Shown one piece after another: positions 20,163-30,480 of a DNA stretch of 64,000 nucleotides. Both the position numbers and the translations under genes were made by a program. Each line of letters starts with the position of its first letter. Position 1 is the stretch's first letter. The stretch spans positions 653,501-717,500 of the forward strand of contig JBBBDQ010001124.1 of the NCBI GenBank assembly GCA_037127315.1. Direction: 5' to 3'. This DNA comes from Ascarosepion bandense. Its lineage: Eukaryota > Mollusca > Cephalopoda > Sepiida > Sepiidae. A model generated the notes under the pieces. That model saw only the letters and a list, made by a program, of their open reading frames with translations, ran no database searches and was not told where the DNA came from.

Positions 20163-20435
20163 ATTATATTTTAGAACATGTACAAATTTTTTATATATCC
20201 ACTACAAATCGTACATTTGTTTCGACATTGAAACTACAATGTCTCAAATGGACAATTCACAAAACTTATTCCCTTATCACTAACCCCAACCAACAATCCA
20301 CACACAACTGACTAAATATAAGAAAAGAGACTTTCCATTCTTGTCCACACCACCTGATGAGACATTGTAGTTTCAATGTTGAAACAAATGCACAATTTGT
20401 AGTGGATATATAAAAGATTTGTACATGTTCTAAAA

Positions 20436-20440
<5 letters not shown>
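20163..20440. mobile_element. Inverted pair of hammerhead-bearing repeats
   Basis: Left arm 20163-20258 (minus) and right arm 20345-20440 (plus) are near-identical reverse complements; the ~85-bp spacer is unique. Each arm contains GACATTG-loop-CAATGT(C/T)-GAAAC and a second stem ACAAAT/ATTTGT. The right arm has the complete hammerhead; in the left arm the CTGATGA box reads CATTTGA. The right arm then continues into (TA)n. Confidence 0.75.
20350..20405 (+). ncRNA. Hammerhead ribozyme, complete three-helix motif
   Basis: Helix I CCAC (20350-20353) with GTGG (20402-20405). CTGATGA at 20354-20360. Helix II GACATTG (20361-20367) with CAATGTT (20374-20380), 6-nt loop. GAA at 20381-20383. Helix III ACAAAT (20384-20389) with ATTTGT (20395-20400), 5-nt loop. 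Cleavage triplet GTA, predicted scission after A20401. All invariant core bases are present. The only weak point is a G-U at 10.1-11.1, which is G-C in the sister arm. Open at helix I, so type I. Its role would be self-processing of the transcript of the surrounding retroelement. Confidence 0.8.

Positions 20441-20489
<49 letters not shown>
20440..20489. repeat. (TA)n microsatellite
   Basis: Approximately 50 bp TA run directly before the solo LTR. Confidence 0.95.
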
Positions 20490-20494
<5 letters not shown>

Positions 20495-20781
20495 GGATGC
20501 CCGTGCCTATTCGGCTATAATGGACTATTCCATTACTATGTAAAGTAATTGTGGCATCTACGTAGGAGAGTGTGCCGAGCAGTCGATCGACAAGTCAGTC
20601 GTAGACTTCCGGTGACGACCCGGAAGTACCCATTGCTCATACTACGTCTTACGACGGTTGAGACGATTAACCTTTATTCTTGTATTGGATACTAATAACC
20701 TTTGTAAATACTATTTTCATGGAATACAACAATTAACCTATTCCTGTTGTTGAGTTATTTATTCTTACTCATGACATAACA
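20490..20781 (+). mobile_element. Solo LTR
   Basis: 292 bp beginning TGTTGGGATG and ending CATGACATAACA, so TGTT/AACA inverted ends. Base composition is balanced and unlike the flanks. It interrupts a (TA)n/(CA)n microsatellite. No second LTR or coding region nearby. Strand and superfamily are uncertain. Confidence 0.6.
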
Positions 20782-21599
20782 CACACATATATATATATAT
20801 GATCCAATGGCAAAAATTGTTTTGTGCATGCAATCAGTGTCAGGCATATGTCAAGGTACCCTGATTCTCACTTTCTGGTGTAATGAGAAAGATGTTGCCT
20901 CAAGGCTAGAATCCCTGGCATCAAGCTTACCTTATAGCAGTGCTGTAAAACCACCTGAAGGCTTTGTGTCTTACATTGTAATCTGAGAATAGCAGAGGAT
21001 ACAGAACAAATACTATGCTTTAATCCCCACTGTGGTAGGATTTGACTCAAGGTTTGTTTTATGTTAGGTGCCCAAACACATACATATAGATCAAGGAAGA
21101 AAATCGCCCTGTCATTCATCAACCCTTCCTCTCGAGTGCAATAAATGTCATACAGTAGAATTGGAATCTCAAAACCAGACTTACCTCATAACTTTAAGAG
21201 GAAGATAGAACTGATACCACACTATGATCATAGTCTAAAAGTTTCTCTCTACAAAGTGGAAGCAATGTTCATTAATATTTACCAAGTTTATCTGACTACA
21301 ACAAGTTATCTTCCCCACCTATATGCATAAAATATGCTTTTTCACTGTAACCCGCTACCTTGAGTACCCAACTCCCACAGGAATTGTACAGGGTGACCCA
21401 CACTGTAAAAAATTTTTAAAAAATTAAGGTTAAGAGAAAATTGTAATGCATCAGTATTGGAAAATACAACATTTATTTGGGCTTAACACCAGTCAAAAAT
21501 ACACAACTATCTCAGCCACATGACAAGCTCCACCAAATATATACTGAAGTTTTATTTCAATCAAATGGGGGTAAGTCGGGATGCAGATAGATCATCTTG
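20782..21599. other. Unassigned; dispersed repeat and a TIR-like word
   Basis: 21020-21260 matches 19380-19560 at low identity. TGTACAGGGTGACCCACACTG at about 21384 looks like a mariner-type terminus, but I find no partner. Nothing else recognisable. Confidence 0.4.
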
Positions 21600-23395
21600 C
21601 AGCAATGTTTATTTGACACACTCACTACTGAAGTTGGCTCAGCATCTTTATTTAACCCACTTATCTGCTGAAGTTGCCTAAGGATCTTTATTTGACACAG
21701 TTATCTGCTGAAGTTGCCTAAGGATCTTTATTTAATCCACTTATCTGCTGAAGTTGCCTAAGGATCTTTATTTGACACAGTTATCTGCTGAAGTTGCCTA
21801 AGGATCTTTATTTAACCCACATATCTGCTGAAGTTGCCTAAGGATCTTTATTTGACACAGTTATCTGCTGAAGTTGCCTAAGGATCTTTATTTAACCCAC
21901 TTATCTGCTGAAGTTGCCTAAGGATCTTCATTTGACACAGTTATCTGCTGAAGTTGCCTAAGGATCTTTATTTAACCCACTTATCTGCTGAAGTTGCCTA
22001 AGGATCTTCATTTGACACAGTTATCTGCTGAAGTTGCCTAAGGATCTTTATTTAACCCACTTATCTGCTGAAGTTGCCTAAGGATCTTTATTTAACCCAC
22101 ATATCTGCTGAAGTTGCCTAAGGATCTTTATTTGACACAGTTATCTGCTGAAGTTGCCTAAGGATCTTTATTTAACCCACTTATCTGCTGAAGTTGCCTA
22201 AGGATCTTCATTTGACACAGTTATCTGCTGAAGTTGCCTAAGGATCTTTATTTAACCCACTTATCTGCTGAAGTTGCCTAAGGATCTTTATTTGACACAG
22301 TTATCTGTTGAAGTTGTCTAAGGATCTTTATTTGACACAGTTATCTACTGAAGTTGCCTAAGGATCTTTATTTGACACAGTTATCCACTGATGTTGCCTT
22401 AGTAGTTATTTTATACACACACTGAAGTTGCCTCAGCATCTTTATTCATCACACTCACTGATAAAGTTAACTCAGCATCTTTATTTGACACAATTATCTG
22501 CTGAAGTTGCCTCAACATCTTTGTTCTACAAACTCACTGCTAAAGTTGCCTCAGTATCAGACACATTCACCACTGAAGTTGCCTTAGGATCTTTATTTGA
22601 CACACTAATTGACTGAGATTTCTTCTGTATCTTAACTTGACATACTTATCCACTGAAGTTGCTTCAATTGTTTTGTTTGACAGGATTCACTACTGAAGTT
22701 GCATCAGCATCTTTATTTGATACACCCACAGCTGATGTTCACACAGCATCTTTATTTAGCACACCATTGAAAATGCCTCAGCATCTTTGTTTGGAGAAAT
22801 TTATCTGCTGAAGTTGCTTTAGTTTCTTTAATTGACACAGTTTTCAACTGAAGGTTTCTCGGCAAAATGCCTCAGCATCTTTGTTTGGAGAAATTTATCT
22901 GCTGAAGTTGTCTTAGTTTCTTTATTTGACACAGTTTTCAACTGAAGGTTTCTTGGCAAATTTATTTAACACATTTATCTGATGAAGTTGCCTCAGAATC
23001 TTAGACACACCTATATACTGAAGTTGCCTCGGCAGCTTTATTCAGCACACTCAACTACTGAAGTTATATAAGCATTTTTATTTGGCACATCTTTCTTCTG
23101 AAGTTGTGTCAGCATCTTTGATGCACTTACCTGCTGAAATTTACTCAATATCACTCACCACTGAACTTGCCTCATCATCTTTATTCAACACACCATTAAA
23201 GTGGTCTCTACATCATAATTTGACACACTTACCACTAAACCTACCTCAGCATCTTTATTTGACACACTTATCTGGTAAGGTTTCTTCAGCATCATTGTTC
23301 TAGTGACCCATCATTGACGTTGCCTCATTGTCTTTATTTGACACACATATCCACTGAAATTGCCTCAGCATCTTTATTTGACACACTTATAATGA
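21600..23395. repeat. 40-bp satellite array with higher-order structure
   Basis: Core 21661-22380 holds 18 units of 40 bp (TTATCTGCTGAAGTTGCCTA, then AGGATCTTTA and a variable 10-mer). The 10-mer alternates between TTTGACACAG and TTTAACCCAC, giving an 80-bp super-unit. The alternation is broken at 22061, and a 160-bp block is repeated at 280-bp spacing (21821 and 22101). Both edges are much more diverged, most clearly 22380-23395, as expected when only the centre is homogenised. Confidence 0.95.
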
Positions 23396-23822
23396 TTATA
23401 GATATTTACTGTGCTGCAGTAGTGAGGACCAAATTCATTGCTCTATGGTCTGTCTAAAAGGCTACTTTTTAAATATTGACCGATGGCAGGCAATTAGAGT
23501 CAATGTTTATTAAGAGTGACTAGTGTCTGGATTTGTTAAATTCTCTTGCAAATCAAGCAGAAAGCTGCTTTTAATTGAATATTAACAACAACGATAATAG
23601 GTGTGTGAATACATCTAGGTCTGCTGCAGCAGAACATCTAATAAATGATTGTCTGCGTGCCATGTCTTACCATAAGGATATATTTTCAGTTTTGAGCTGA
23701 TAACTTTTATTTGAAAGCTTTAGACAGTATATTCATTAAATCTCTACAGCCTTTTTTTTTTTGTAAACAGAAGGAATGTCTTAATTTGATGTGTTTGTGA
23801 TATATAGACATGTATTAGTATA
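23396..23822. other. Unassigned region
   Basis: No gene or element terminus seen; T-run at 23752. Confidence 0.5.
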
Positions 23823-24285
23823 CTAGCAGTATAGCCCGGCGTTGCTCGGGTGTAATGAAAGCTTTAAAACTAATTCATGGTCCTGGAACTCAGACTCAGC
23901 TTAAAGAATATTTCTGTGAAGTTTGGTGAGAATCGGATAAAAATTATGGATTTGTATAAAGGACATACAGACAGATAAACAGACACACACACAAACATCT
24001 TGCCTTTTATATATATATATATATATATTATCGATTTTCTGCACTATTGTAAGAACTGCAACCTTCTGAATATCGTTTCTTGTGTCTTTGTCTATGAGTG
24101 TATCAAATTTGATTAAAATCGAACCACTCCTTCTATAACCCGATTTTTTCGATTATCGATTTTCGATATTTATCGGGAGTACCTTGACACAAAACTTAGC
24201 TAAGAACACTCGCAGATGCTTATAGTACAACTGTGTAAATTTTCAAGAAAATTGGTTCAGCTGTTTCGGAGTCTACAGGTAACAG

Positions 24286-24326
<41 letters not shown>

Positions 24327-24355
24327 GTCCCATTTATAAATAAGTTTAGATTAGA
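23823..24355 (-). mobile_element. Helitron-like element, copy 3
   Basis: Plus-strand view: CTAGCAGTATAGCCCGGCG (hairpin GCCCGG...CGGGT) after an A, ending ...TTAGA before T. So on minus it is TC...CTAG between A and T. Part of the interior is replaced by GAAGTTTGGTGAGAATCGG. Contains (TA)n at 24009 and (CA)n at 24290-24322. Confidence 0.85.
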
Positions 24356-25094
24356 TTATTAATATATGTGTATAACCTATTCCCATTTAATACAAAAAAA
24401 TACGAAATGTAAGTATCTATTAAAGGACCTTTTTTCCCCTCACTTTCATAAAATGTGTCTGTTTTATTAGCAAAATAATATTTTGTCAAGTAATAAAAAT
24501 CTTCTTTAAGTAAGAATAAATAAAATTATATATACAAGATGGTATCGGAAAATTCTTGAACAGCATGTGCTAGGATTGGAATGTTTGATGGAAATGCTTG
24601 TGCAGCTATCACTCACCAGTACCCAGATTATTGATTCAGTCTGTCAAAAGACTTCATGCTATTTATTTGTGTATATTTATTTTGCAAGATTTTGTAACAT
24701 TGTTTTGGAACAGGTTTGTGGTCTTTATGCCCGACAAATTTGAGCTACATACTTGCATCAGTAGTTGCATGAAGTTTGGCAGAATTACTGCCAAGATTCT
24801 TGAAATGCTTCAAATTGTTTGATGAGTATTAATTTGGTCAAAGACAGGTTTTTGAGTGGCATATGCATTTCAAGGTCTGTTGAGCATTGGTTCAATTTGT
24901 CGAGCATTTAGGATAATCAGTCACCAGTAAAAGAATAGAAAATATTGAAAAAAATTCAATTTTTTCATCCACAAGGGGCATAAATTTCTAAAAGCATTAT
25001 ATTCTGGAAAAATGATTTGCTGTTTTTAGTCTGCAAGCTATCTAATAGGCATCATGTGTGTGTATGTGTGTGTATACATATATATATATATTTG
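24356..25094. other. Unassigned region
   Basis: No recognisable element. A short frame at 24598-24822 has no features I can place. (TA)n at 25078-25091. Confidence 0.45.
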
Positions 25095-26130
25095 TGTATT
25101 TAGGCATCAAATTTTCTTTTATACATGTCAGATTAAATAAATTGCAAACGTTGTGTCTGCTTATTTTTAACTAGCAGTATAGCCTGGCATTGCTTGGGTG
25201 TAATGAAAGCTTTAAAGCTAATCCATGGTCCTGGAGCTCAGACTCTTTGGACGTTGGCACGAAAGACTAAAAAGCAATAGTTGTTTCCAGTTAAAGCAAA
25301 ACCGTAAACTGAAAGAAAAATGAATGGATGTAAGTTAAATTTTGATTTCCTGGTATCGATATCAAATAAGTTTTTTTGTCGTAAACTGAATTTTGAAGGC
25401 AAAATAACTTCTCTGAGTAAATGGTATCATGGCTGAAGCTAAGAACTACAATTATACCTACTTAGAGCTAAACCCGAAGCAAAAACTAAAATAAAAGGGC
25501 TGATAGTGATTTTGATCAAACCCAGTATCTTGCCTTTTATATATATATATATATATATTATCAATTTTCTGCACTATTGTAAGAACTGCAACCTTGAAAC
25601 TTCTGAATATCGTTTCTTATGTCTTTGTCTATGAGTGTATCAAATTTGATTAAAATCACACCACTCCTTCTATAACCTGATTTTTTCGATTATCGATTTT
25701 TGATATTTATCAGGTATACCTCAACACAAAACCTAACTAACAACACTTGCAGATGCTTATAGTACAACTGTGTAAATTTTCAAGGAAATCGGTTCAGCCG
25801 TTTCAGAGTCTATAGGTAACGGATACACACACACAGACACACACACAGACACATGCACACACAGACAAAATTCCATTTATAAATAAGTTTAGATAGATTA
25901 GATTAAGATTAGATAAAATTTGTTCATACTCATGGATAAATTTTCACAAATTATAATTGAAAGGTGTCAGAAATGAGCTGTAATATTGACAGATGTTACT
26001 GTCATTCATTTCTCAATGTACCCAAGTACTTTCAATACAGTAATTTTTAGCAACACAGTTTTGCGGTTATTTTTTGCTACCATAACTCACACCTCTGAAG
26101 ATGATCTCAAAAAGAGATTGAAAGATATAT
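25095..26130 (-). mobile_element. Penelope-like fragment split by a Helitron, with inverted leader
   Basis: 25095-25170 and 25914-26036 form one minus-strand fragment of the second subfamily (compare 29070-29335), interrupted by the Helitron at 25171-25913. At 26036 it switches strand: 26037-26130 is the leader in plus orientation, ending with CTGAAGATGATCTC, a hairpin and GAAAG. So leader and body are head to head, as at 8985-9330. Confidence 0.7.
25171..25913 (-). mobile_element. Helitron-like element, copy 4, with verifiable insertion site
   Basis: 743 bp. On minus it starts TCTAATC after an A and ends hairpin-CTATACTGCTAG before a T. Left host GCTTATTTTTAA and right host TAAAATTTGTTC join to the uninterrupted sequence seen at 29125-29145 and 57640-57660. 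Insertion was therefore exactly between A and T without target duplication, the diagnostic Helitron behaviour. No Rep/helicase is encoded, so non-autonomous. Confidence 0.9.
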
Positions 26131-26189
26131 TTTTAACTTTATGTGCACATGTTGTTTGTTTGGATTTTGTTGACTGTGCAGTATATAGG

Positions 26190-26710
26190 GTCAGTTGGGC
26201 ACCATCTATGAGAAAAAGAGCACTATGATGCAATTCATTCTACAAGAAATTTGGAAATGTCATGCTGTACTGCTAAGCATTCATGACAAAACCTCTAATA
26301 CGACCATTTTAGAGTGTTTGGGTGTCAATCTAAGGACAGTGCAGAAGATTTGGAAAACGTTGGATGATATCCAGTCAATATCATGGTGTTTGGAGTGATC
26401 ACTAGTGATGGCGGCATTATGTTTCCATTCATTTTTCCACAGGGACTCAGACAGGGATTTTTATCAAGTGCTTTGAGGAGGTAATGCTGCCCTGGGTCAT
26501 GTGGGTAGCTATTGATACAAAATAGACTCTGCACCATACCACACAAGCAGGAGAACCAATTCATTGGTGACAGACAGTTTAACCCTTGTATCTGGCCACC
26601 TAACTCCCAATACTACAACCCCCTTGATTATCATGTGCAGAACAAAGTCGGTGAGAGACTAACAAAACTCCTTGTAACACCAAAAATAAACTGAAGGCAA
26701 GGATTATTGC
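26190..26710 (+). mobile_element. Tc1/mariner-superfamily transposase relic, internally deleted
   Basis: The plus strand reads ILECLGVNLRTVQKIWKTLD (helix-turn-helix part), then the remains of VITSDGGIMFPFIFPQGL and DSAPYHTS, then NPCIWPPNSQYYNPLDYHV, the last catalytic block (N/D-P-L-D-Y). Frames differ between blocks and a central portion is absent. Related to transposases with W-P-P-N-S-P-D motifs. Confidence 0.7.
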
Positions 26711-26789
26711 ATCTAGTCTTGTAGTTAGAACATTAGCACTTTTGACATGAAACTTGGGTTAGAATCAAACTATGGTCAATGTAAGAGAT

Positions 26790-27500
26790 GGCTTTTTGAT
26801 AATATTCTCCGTGTAGGGCCAGGAAATTTTTTCTGTCTGAAACAATCCCACATATATATAAATCTACCATTTGCCTGTGCATTGAATACTGCTGCCATAT
26901 CTGGTTGGGTGCTCCTGTTATCCACCAAGGTGTCTTTGAGAAAATCCAGTGGAGAATCTGTAATGTGATAGATCCCGACTTGGCAGCTTGGATACAGTCA
27001 CTTTCTTACCGGCACAATGTGGCTTCTCTGTGTCTCTTCTACAAATACTTTCACAGCTTCTACTCCGATGAACTTAGCTCACTGGTGTCCCCTATATATA
27101 AATTTACTCAAGCACAAGATTAGCAACTAGGTCCCACCCTTTTACTGCTAAACCAATAAATTGTAAATGCAAATTCTACTCCAGCAGCTTCTTTTCTTGC
27201 ACTTCCCACCTGTGGAACTCCCTTCCATTTACTTGCTTCCCCAACAGCTATAATCTCCAATAATTTAAATGTAAAGTCAATAGTCATCTCCTATCTCACT
27301 AACCTGCATCCTCTCTCTCATGCTCCTTTTTTCTGTCCTTTCCACTCTCATCAGTATTCTCATCTTTTTCTCACCCACTTCCTGACACCCCCTATAACCT
27401 GTCAATCTTTTTCATAACTTTCCTCCTATATAACCCTCTGCAAAACAGTGGCAATAAAATGCCTTTCTTGGGGGCGATATGATTATAAAAAAAAATTAGA
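26790..27500 (+). mobile_element. LINE-C copy 3
   Basis: GRARKFFSV-like start, then AVIYKSTICLCIEYCCHIW readable with frameshifts, QWRICNVIDPDLA, NVASLCLFYKYFHSF, then the RLATRSHPFT region and a 3' UTR with CCTCTGCAAAACAGTGGC. Ends GATATGATTATAAAAAAAA. A dead copy. Confidence 0.8.
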
Positions 27501-27554
27501 TGGGAAAGATGATCACAGCATGTGGGTCATTGGAAAATGCCATATCATATTTTG

Positions 27555-27790
27555 AGCCAAGCCTTGTAAGTGAAATTGGGTAGACAAAACTGTTTGGAAA
27601 CCATTAATAGTTGTGCTAATACATTATGACTGAGGGTGTGAGCATACTGACCTTGTTTAACTACTGATCATGCACTCATAAATTAAAACCAATGTCTGCT
27701 GCACATAATTTTCATATAAACCAAAAACCGATTTTGTGGGTGCTAGACAAATGAAAAAGTGCATTAGCAGACATCTTCAATAGATATTAG
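27555..27790. repeat. Dispersed repeat R, copy 1
   Basis: Matches 30855-31110 (GGTAGACAAA, TTTGGAAGCCATTGATGG, GTGGGTGTT words). Type unknown; both copies lie beside LINE-C copies. Confidence 0.55.
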
Positions 27791-27861
27791 CTAGCCATTC
27801 TAATATTCGGACCTTAAATAAGTTCTTGTTGATTTTTCATTTATGTTCAAAAATTAGTAAG

Positions 27862-28925
27862 AAACATGTCACTGAACATATTGTCCATCGCTAGCTACTA
27901 TTTTTCCCATCTTTCTGGCGGCATTTGAATTTCATGTTGAAAACCGACACGTCTTTTGAGGTTAACCACAAATTAACCAATTTTTTGGCATCTTCATGAA
28001 AATGAAAGTGCTGCTCAGCCAGGCCATGTGCTCTTGATCGGAACAAGTGATACTTGGACAGGGCAATGTCTGGTGAATGTGGCAGGTGGGGTAAGACTTC
28101 CCATTGAAGCATTTTCAAATAGGTTTTCACCCATTTTGCAACATGTAGCTTAGTGTTGTCATATTGCAAAATCAGTTTGTCATGTCTGTGTTCATATAGC
28201 AGCTGTTTCTGCAATGCTCGGCTCAAACACATCAATTGTATTCAATAGCGATCTTCTGTGATGGTTTGAGCAGCTCATAATAAACTAAACCCAGCTGATC
28301 CCACCAAATGCAGAGCAGATGCTTTGAACCATGAATATTTGGCTTTTCCACTGATGCATGGACCAGCTTACCCCACAATTTTCTACACTTAGGGTTATCG
28401 TAGTGTATCCACTTTTCATTGCTGGTCATGATACAATGCAAAAAAACCTTTTCTTTTCTGCTGTTGAAGCATCTGGTCACATGTGACAAGACACCGTTCA
28501 ATGTCTCTAGGCTTAAACTCGTATGGCAACCAATGTCCTTGCTTTTGAATCATACCTAATGCTTTCAAACATTTCAAAACTGTTGTGTGATCAATGATTC
28601 TGCAAGTTTAGCTTGTGCCTGACATGAGTCTTCATGAAGTAATGCCTCCAATTCTTTATCTTCAAACTTTTTTGGTGCAAAAGAGTTCTTTACCTTCAGC
28701 ATCAAAATCATTATTTTTGAAGCATCTAAACAAATCTCTGCAGGCTGTTTCCAACAGAGAATGGTTGCCGTAAGTCTCAGCAAAAATTGTGTGTGCTCCA
28801 GCTGCAGATTTCTTTTGAATAATGTAGTGCAGTAAAATTCCCCTGCAAATACACTTCCTTTGGCTTGAAATCTGACATGTTTATGGCTATGGAAGACAAA
28901 GTTGTTCACACTTTGGTAAAATGAT
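27862..28925 (-). mobile_element. mariner-like transposase pseudogene
   Basis: Nearly full-length but decayed. From 28909 down: an N-terminal FHSHKHVRF-like remnant, KKFEDKELEALLHEDS, AKLAESL, IVTSNEKWIHYDNPK-like text (first catalytic D replaced by N in TSNEKW), KPNIHGSKHLLCIWWDQ, GLVYYELLKP, RHDKLILQYDNTKLHVA (second D), LPHLPHSPDIALSKYHLF (third catalytic position replaced by K) and HGLAEQHF, ending near 27880 with VASDGQY. Multiple stops and frame changes. Family mariner (DD34D). Dead by substitution and frameshift. Confidence 0.85.
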
Positions 28926-29069
28926 ATACAATGAATTTCAAGCTTGCATATGGTTTTTCCTTATAGATGCATTACCATCTGAAACTACACGCTTGCAGTT
29001 CTGGGAATGCCATCTGTTGGAGAACAATGAGAACTTGGAAAAGTGCATCTATATATATATATTTTTTTT
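28926..29069. other. Possible mariner flank, unassigned
   Basis: Likely includes the 5' end of the mariner relic; no clear terminal inverted repeat found. Confidence 0.3.
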
Positions 29070-29335
29070 TTCTTTTCTTTTAAATATATTAGATTAAATA
29101 AATTGCAAACATTGTCTGCTTATTTTTAATAAAATCAGTTCATACTCATGGATAATCTTTTGTGCATTATAATTGAAAAATGTAAGAAATGAGATGTAAC
29201 TTTGACAGATGATTTTATTATTAATTTCTCGAAGTTCCCAAGTACTTTCAATCTCCTTCTGAGATCATTTTCAGAGGTGTGAGTTGTTACAAAAAATAAC
29301 AGCAAAACTGTGTTGCCAAAAAATTACTGAAAATT
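29070..29335 (-). mobile_element. Penelope-like fragment, second subfamily, uninterrupted
   Basis: Same body and leader as 3243-3545 on the opposite strand, in one piece. Serves as the empty-site reference for the Helitron at 25171 (TTATTTTTAATAAAATC at about 29131). Its hammerhead-like motif is at 29238-29280. Confidence 0.65.
29238..29280 (-). ncRNA. Hammerhead-like motif, second subfamily
   Basis: On minus: CTGAAAA (A9 side changed), T, GATCTC/GAGATT stem, GAAA, palindrome AGTACT, T, GGG. Helix II and palindromic helix III are kept; the first box carries a substitution. Confidence 0.4.
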
Positions 29336-29527
29336 TTCTTCTTACTTCAAATATAATGGTTGACATACTGCTTAGCCTCTTAGAAAAACTTGTCATTTTA
29401 GACCATATCAAGAATTCAAGTTTCTTAATAAAAGAAGTTATTTAATGACCATATGCTGTCATAAAAAAAATACTTGCTTAAATTCTTAGGCCCAGGTTGA
29501 TATAGATCCCTCTTTACATTTGCCTAT

Positions 29528-29528
29528 T

Positions 29529-29564
<36 letters not shown>

Positions 29565-29567
29565 TCC
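29528..29567. repeat. (TTTC)n microsatellite
   Basis: About ten TTTC units. Confidence 0.95.
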
Positions 29568-30240
29568 CCCACAATGTAACTTTTAACAATTATGAATTAA
29601 ACCCCTTTTATTTTTGCTCCTTGCATTTTTAATTCCTAATTCTAAATTTTACCCCTTAATTTTTCTTTTCATTTTTATTTTATTTTATCTAATTTCTATT
29701 TTTATTTAAAATTTTAAAATTTTAATTTTCCCTACATTTTTATCTACATGCAATATTTGAATATTCAAATTTTTAAGACTCATGATTTATGCCTCTTGGA
29801 TTTCTTCTCCCTGCATTTTATCATTTTTTTATTTTTATTTTTTTTAATTTTAATTTCAAATTTTAAATTTAAATTTCAAATTTTTTATCCCCATGTAAGT
29901 GTAGAATATTTAAATCTTTAATCTTGTTTTGAAAAAAGCAGTAACATAACATTATAAGATTTAATTCCCATGAACAAGTGAACTTAAATTCAAATCTATT
30001 AAACCGCCAGTTTGAAATATGCACCTGATGATTGCATAATGCATGAAACTCCAAGTTGTGCCATAGACATAGGATAATATCTATATTTATTAATATATAT
30101 ATATTAAGTAAATCATTGAGCTTGGTTGCGGAAGTCATTGCTTGGGGAGGCACTATCCTATGGGCAAAGGAGCTTGGATTGGTTCCACCACGGAATTTGT
30201 GAGGAGTGGCGCACTTCATCGAGCTTAATTTGTTACCCCT
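29568..30240. other. AT-rich low-complexity then unassigned
   Basis: 29568-29900 consists of T/A-rich imperfect repeats. 30110-30240 is more balanced (GCTTGGATTGGTTCCACCAC) and could be part of the following SINE or another one, but no full promoter is seen. Confidence 0.4.
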
Positions 30241-30244
30241 TTGT

Positions 30245-30480
30245 CACCAGGGCCCGTGGTACAGTTGGTATAACATCAACTTAACAACCACAACTGTCTG
30301 GGTTCGATTCCTGGTAGTGGATGCGCACTACTGATGAGTCCCAAATATAGGAGAAACGGCCATCCAGTGCTTTCTGCATTCTGTTGAGGTCAAATATAAG
30401 GCCTGCTGATTTACTTAATAATTGTTCAAATCCTCCTACTACTTCTTGAATATATATATATATATATAATGTAGCTCTGT
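30245..30480 (+). mobile_element. tRNA-derived SINE carrying a hammerhead
   Basis: tRNA-like head 30250-30320: A box TGGTACAGTTGG and B box GGTTCGATTCC, both close to the pol III consensus. The hammerhead follows immediately at 30319-30381, then a ~70-bp body and a (TA)n tail at 30451-30470. Same order (tRNA head, hammerhead, TA tail) as 3546-3731 but with an unrelated head. Comparable to hammerhead-bearing SINE-like retroelements described in flatworms and other animals. Confidence 0.75.
30319..30381 (+). ncRNA. Hammerhead ribozyme motif in SINE, one core-adjacent base missing
   Basis: Helix I has an outer GGATGC/GCATTC (30319-30324 with 30376-30381) and an inner GCACT/AGTGC (30325-30329 with 30366-30370), separated by TTTCT on one side only. 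CTGATGA 30331-30337. Helix II TCC/GGA (30339-30341 with 30350-30352). GAA 30353-30355. Minimal helix III ACGGCCAT. Cleavage triplet ATC, scission after C30364. The base that should pair with G30338 (11.1) is absent, so activity is probably reduced in this copy. Confidence 0.7.

Noticed and set aside
21600..23395. Regularly spaced repeats that could be mistaken for a CRISPR array
   Set aside because: Units are contiguous 40-bp satellite monomers without unique spacers, in a eukaryotic context.
30250..30320. tRNA gene
   Set aside because: A and B boxes are present, but acceptor and anticodon stems do not close; it is the head of a SINE.
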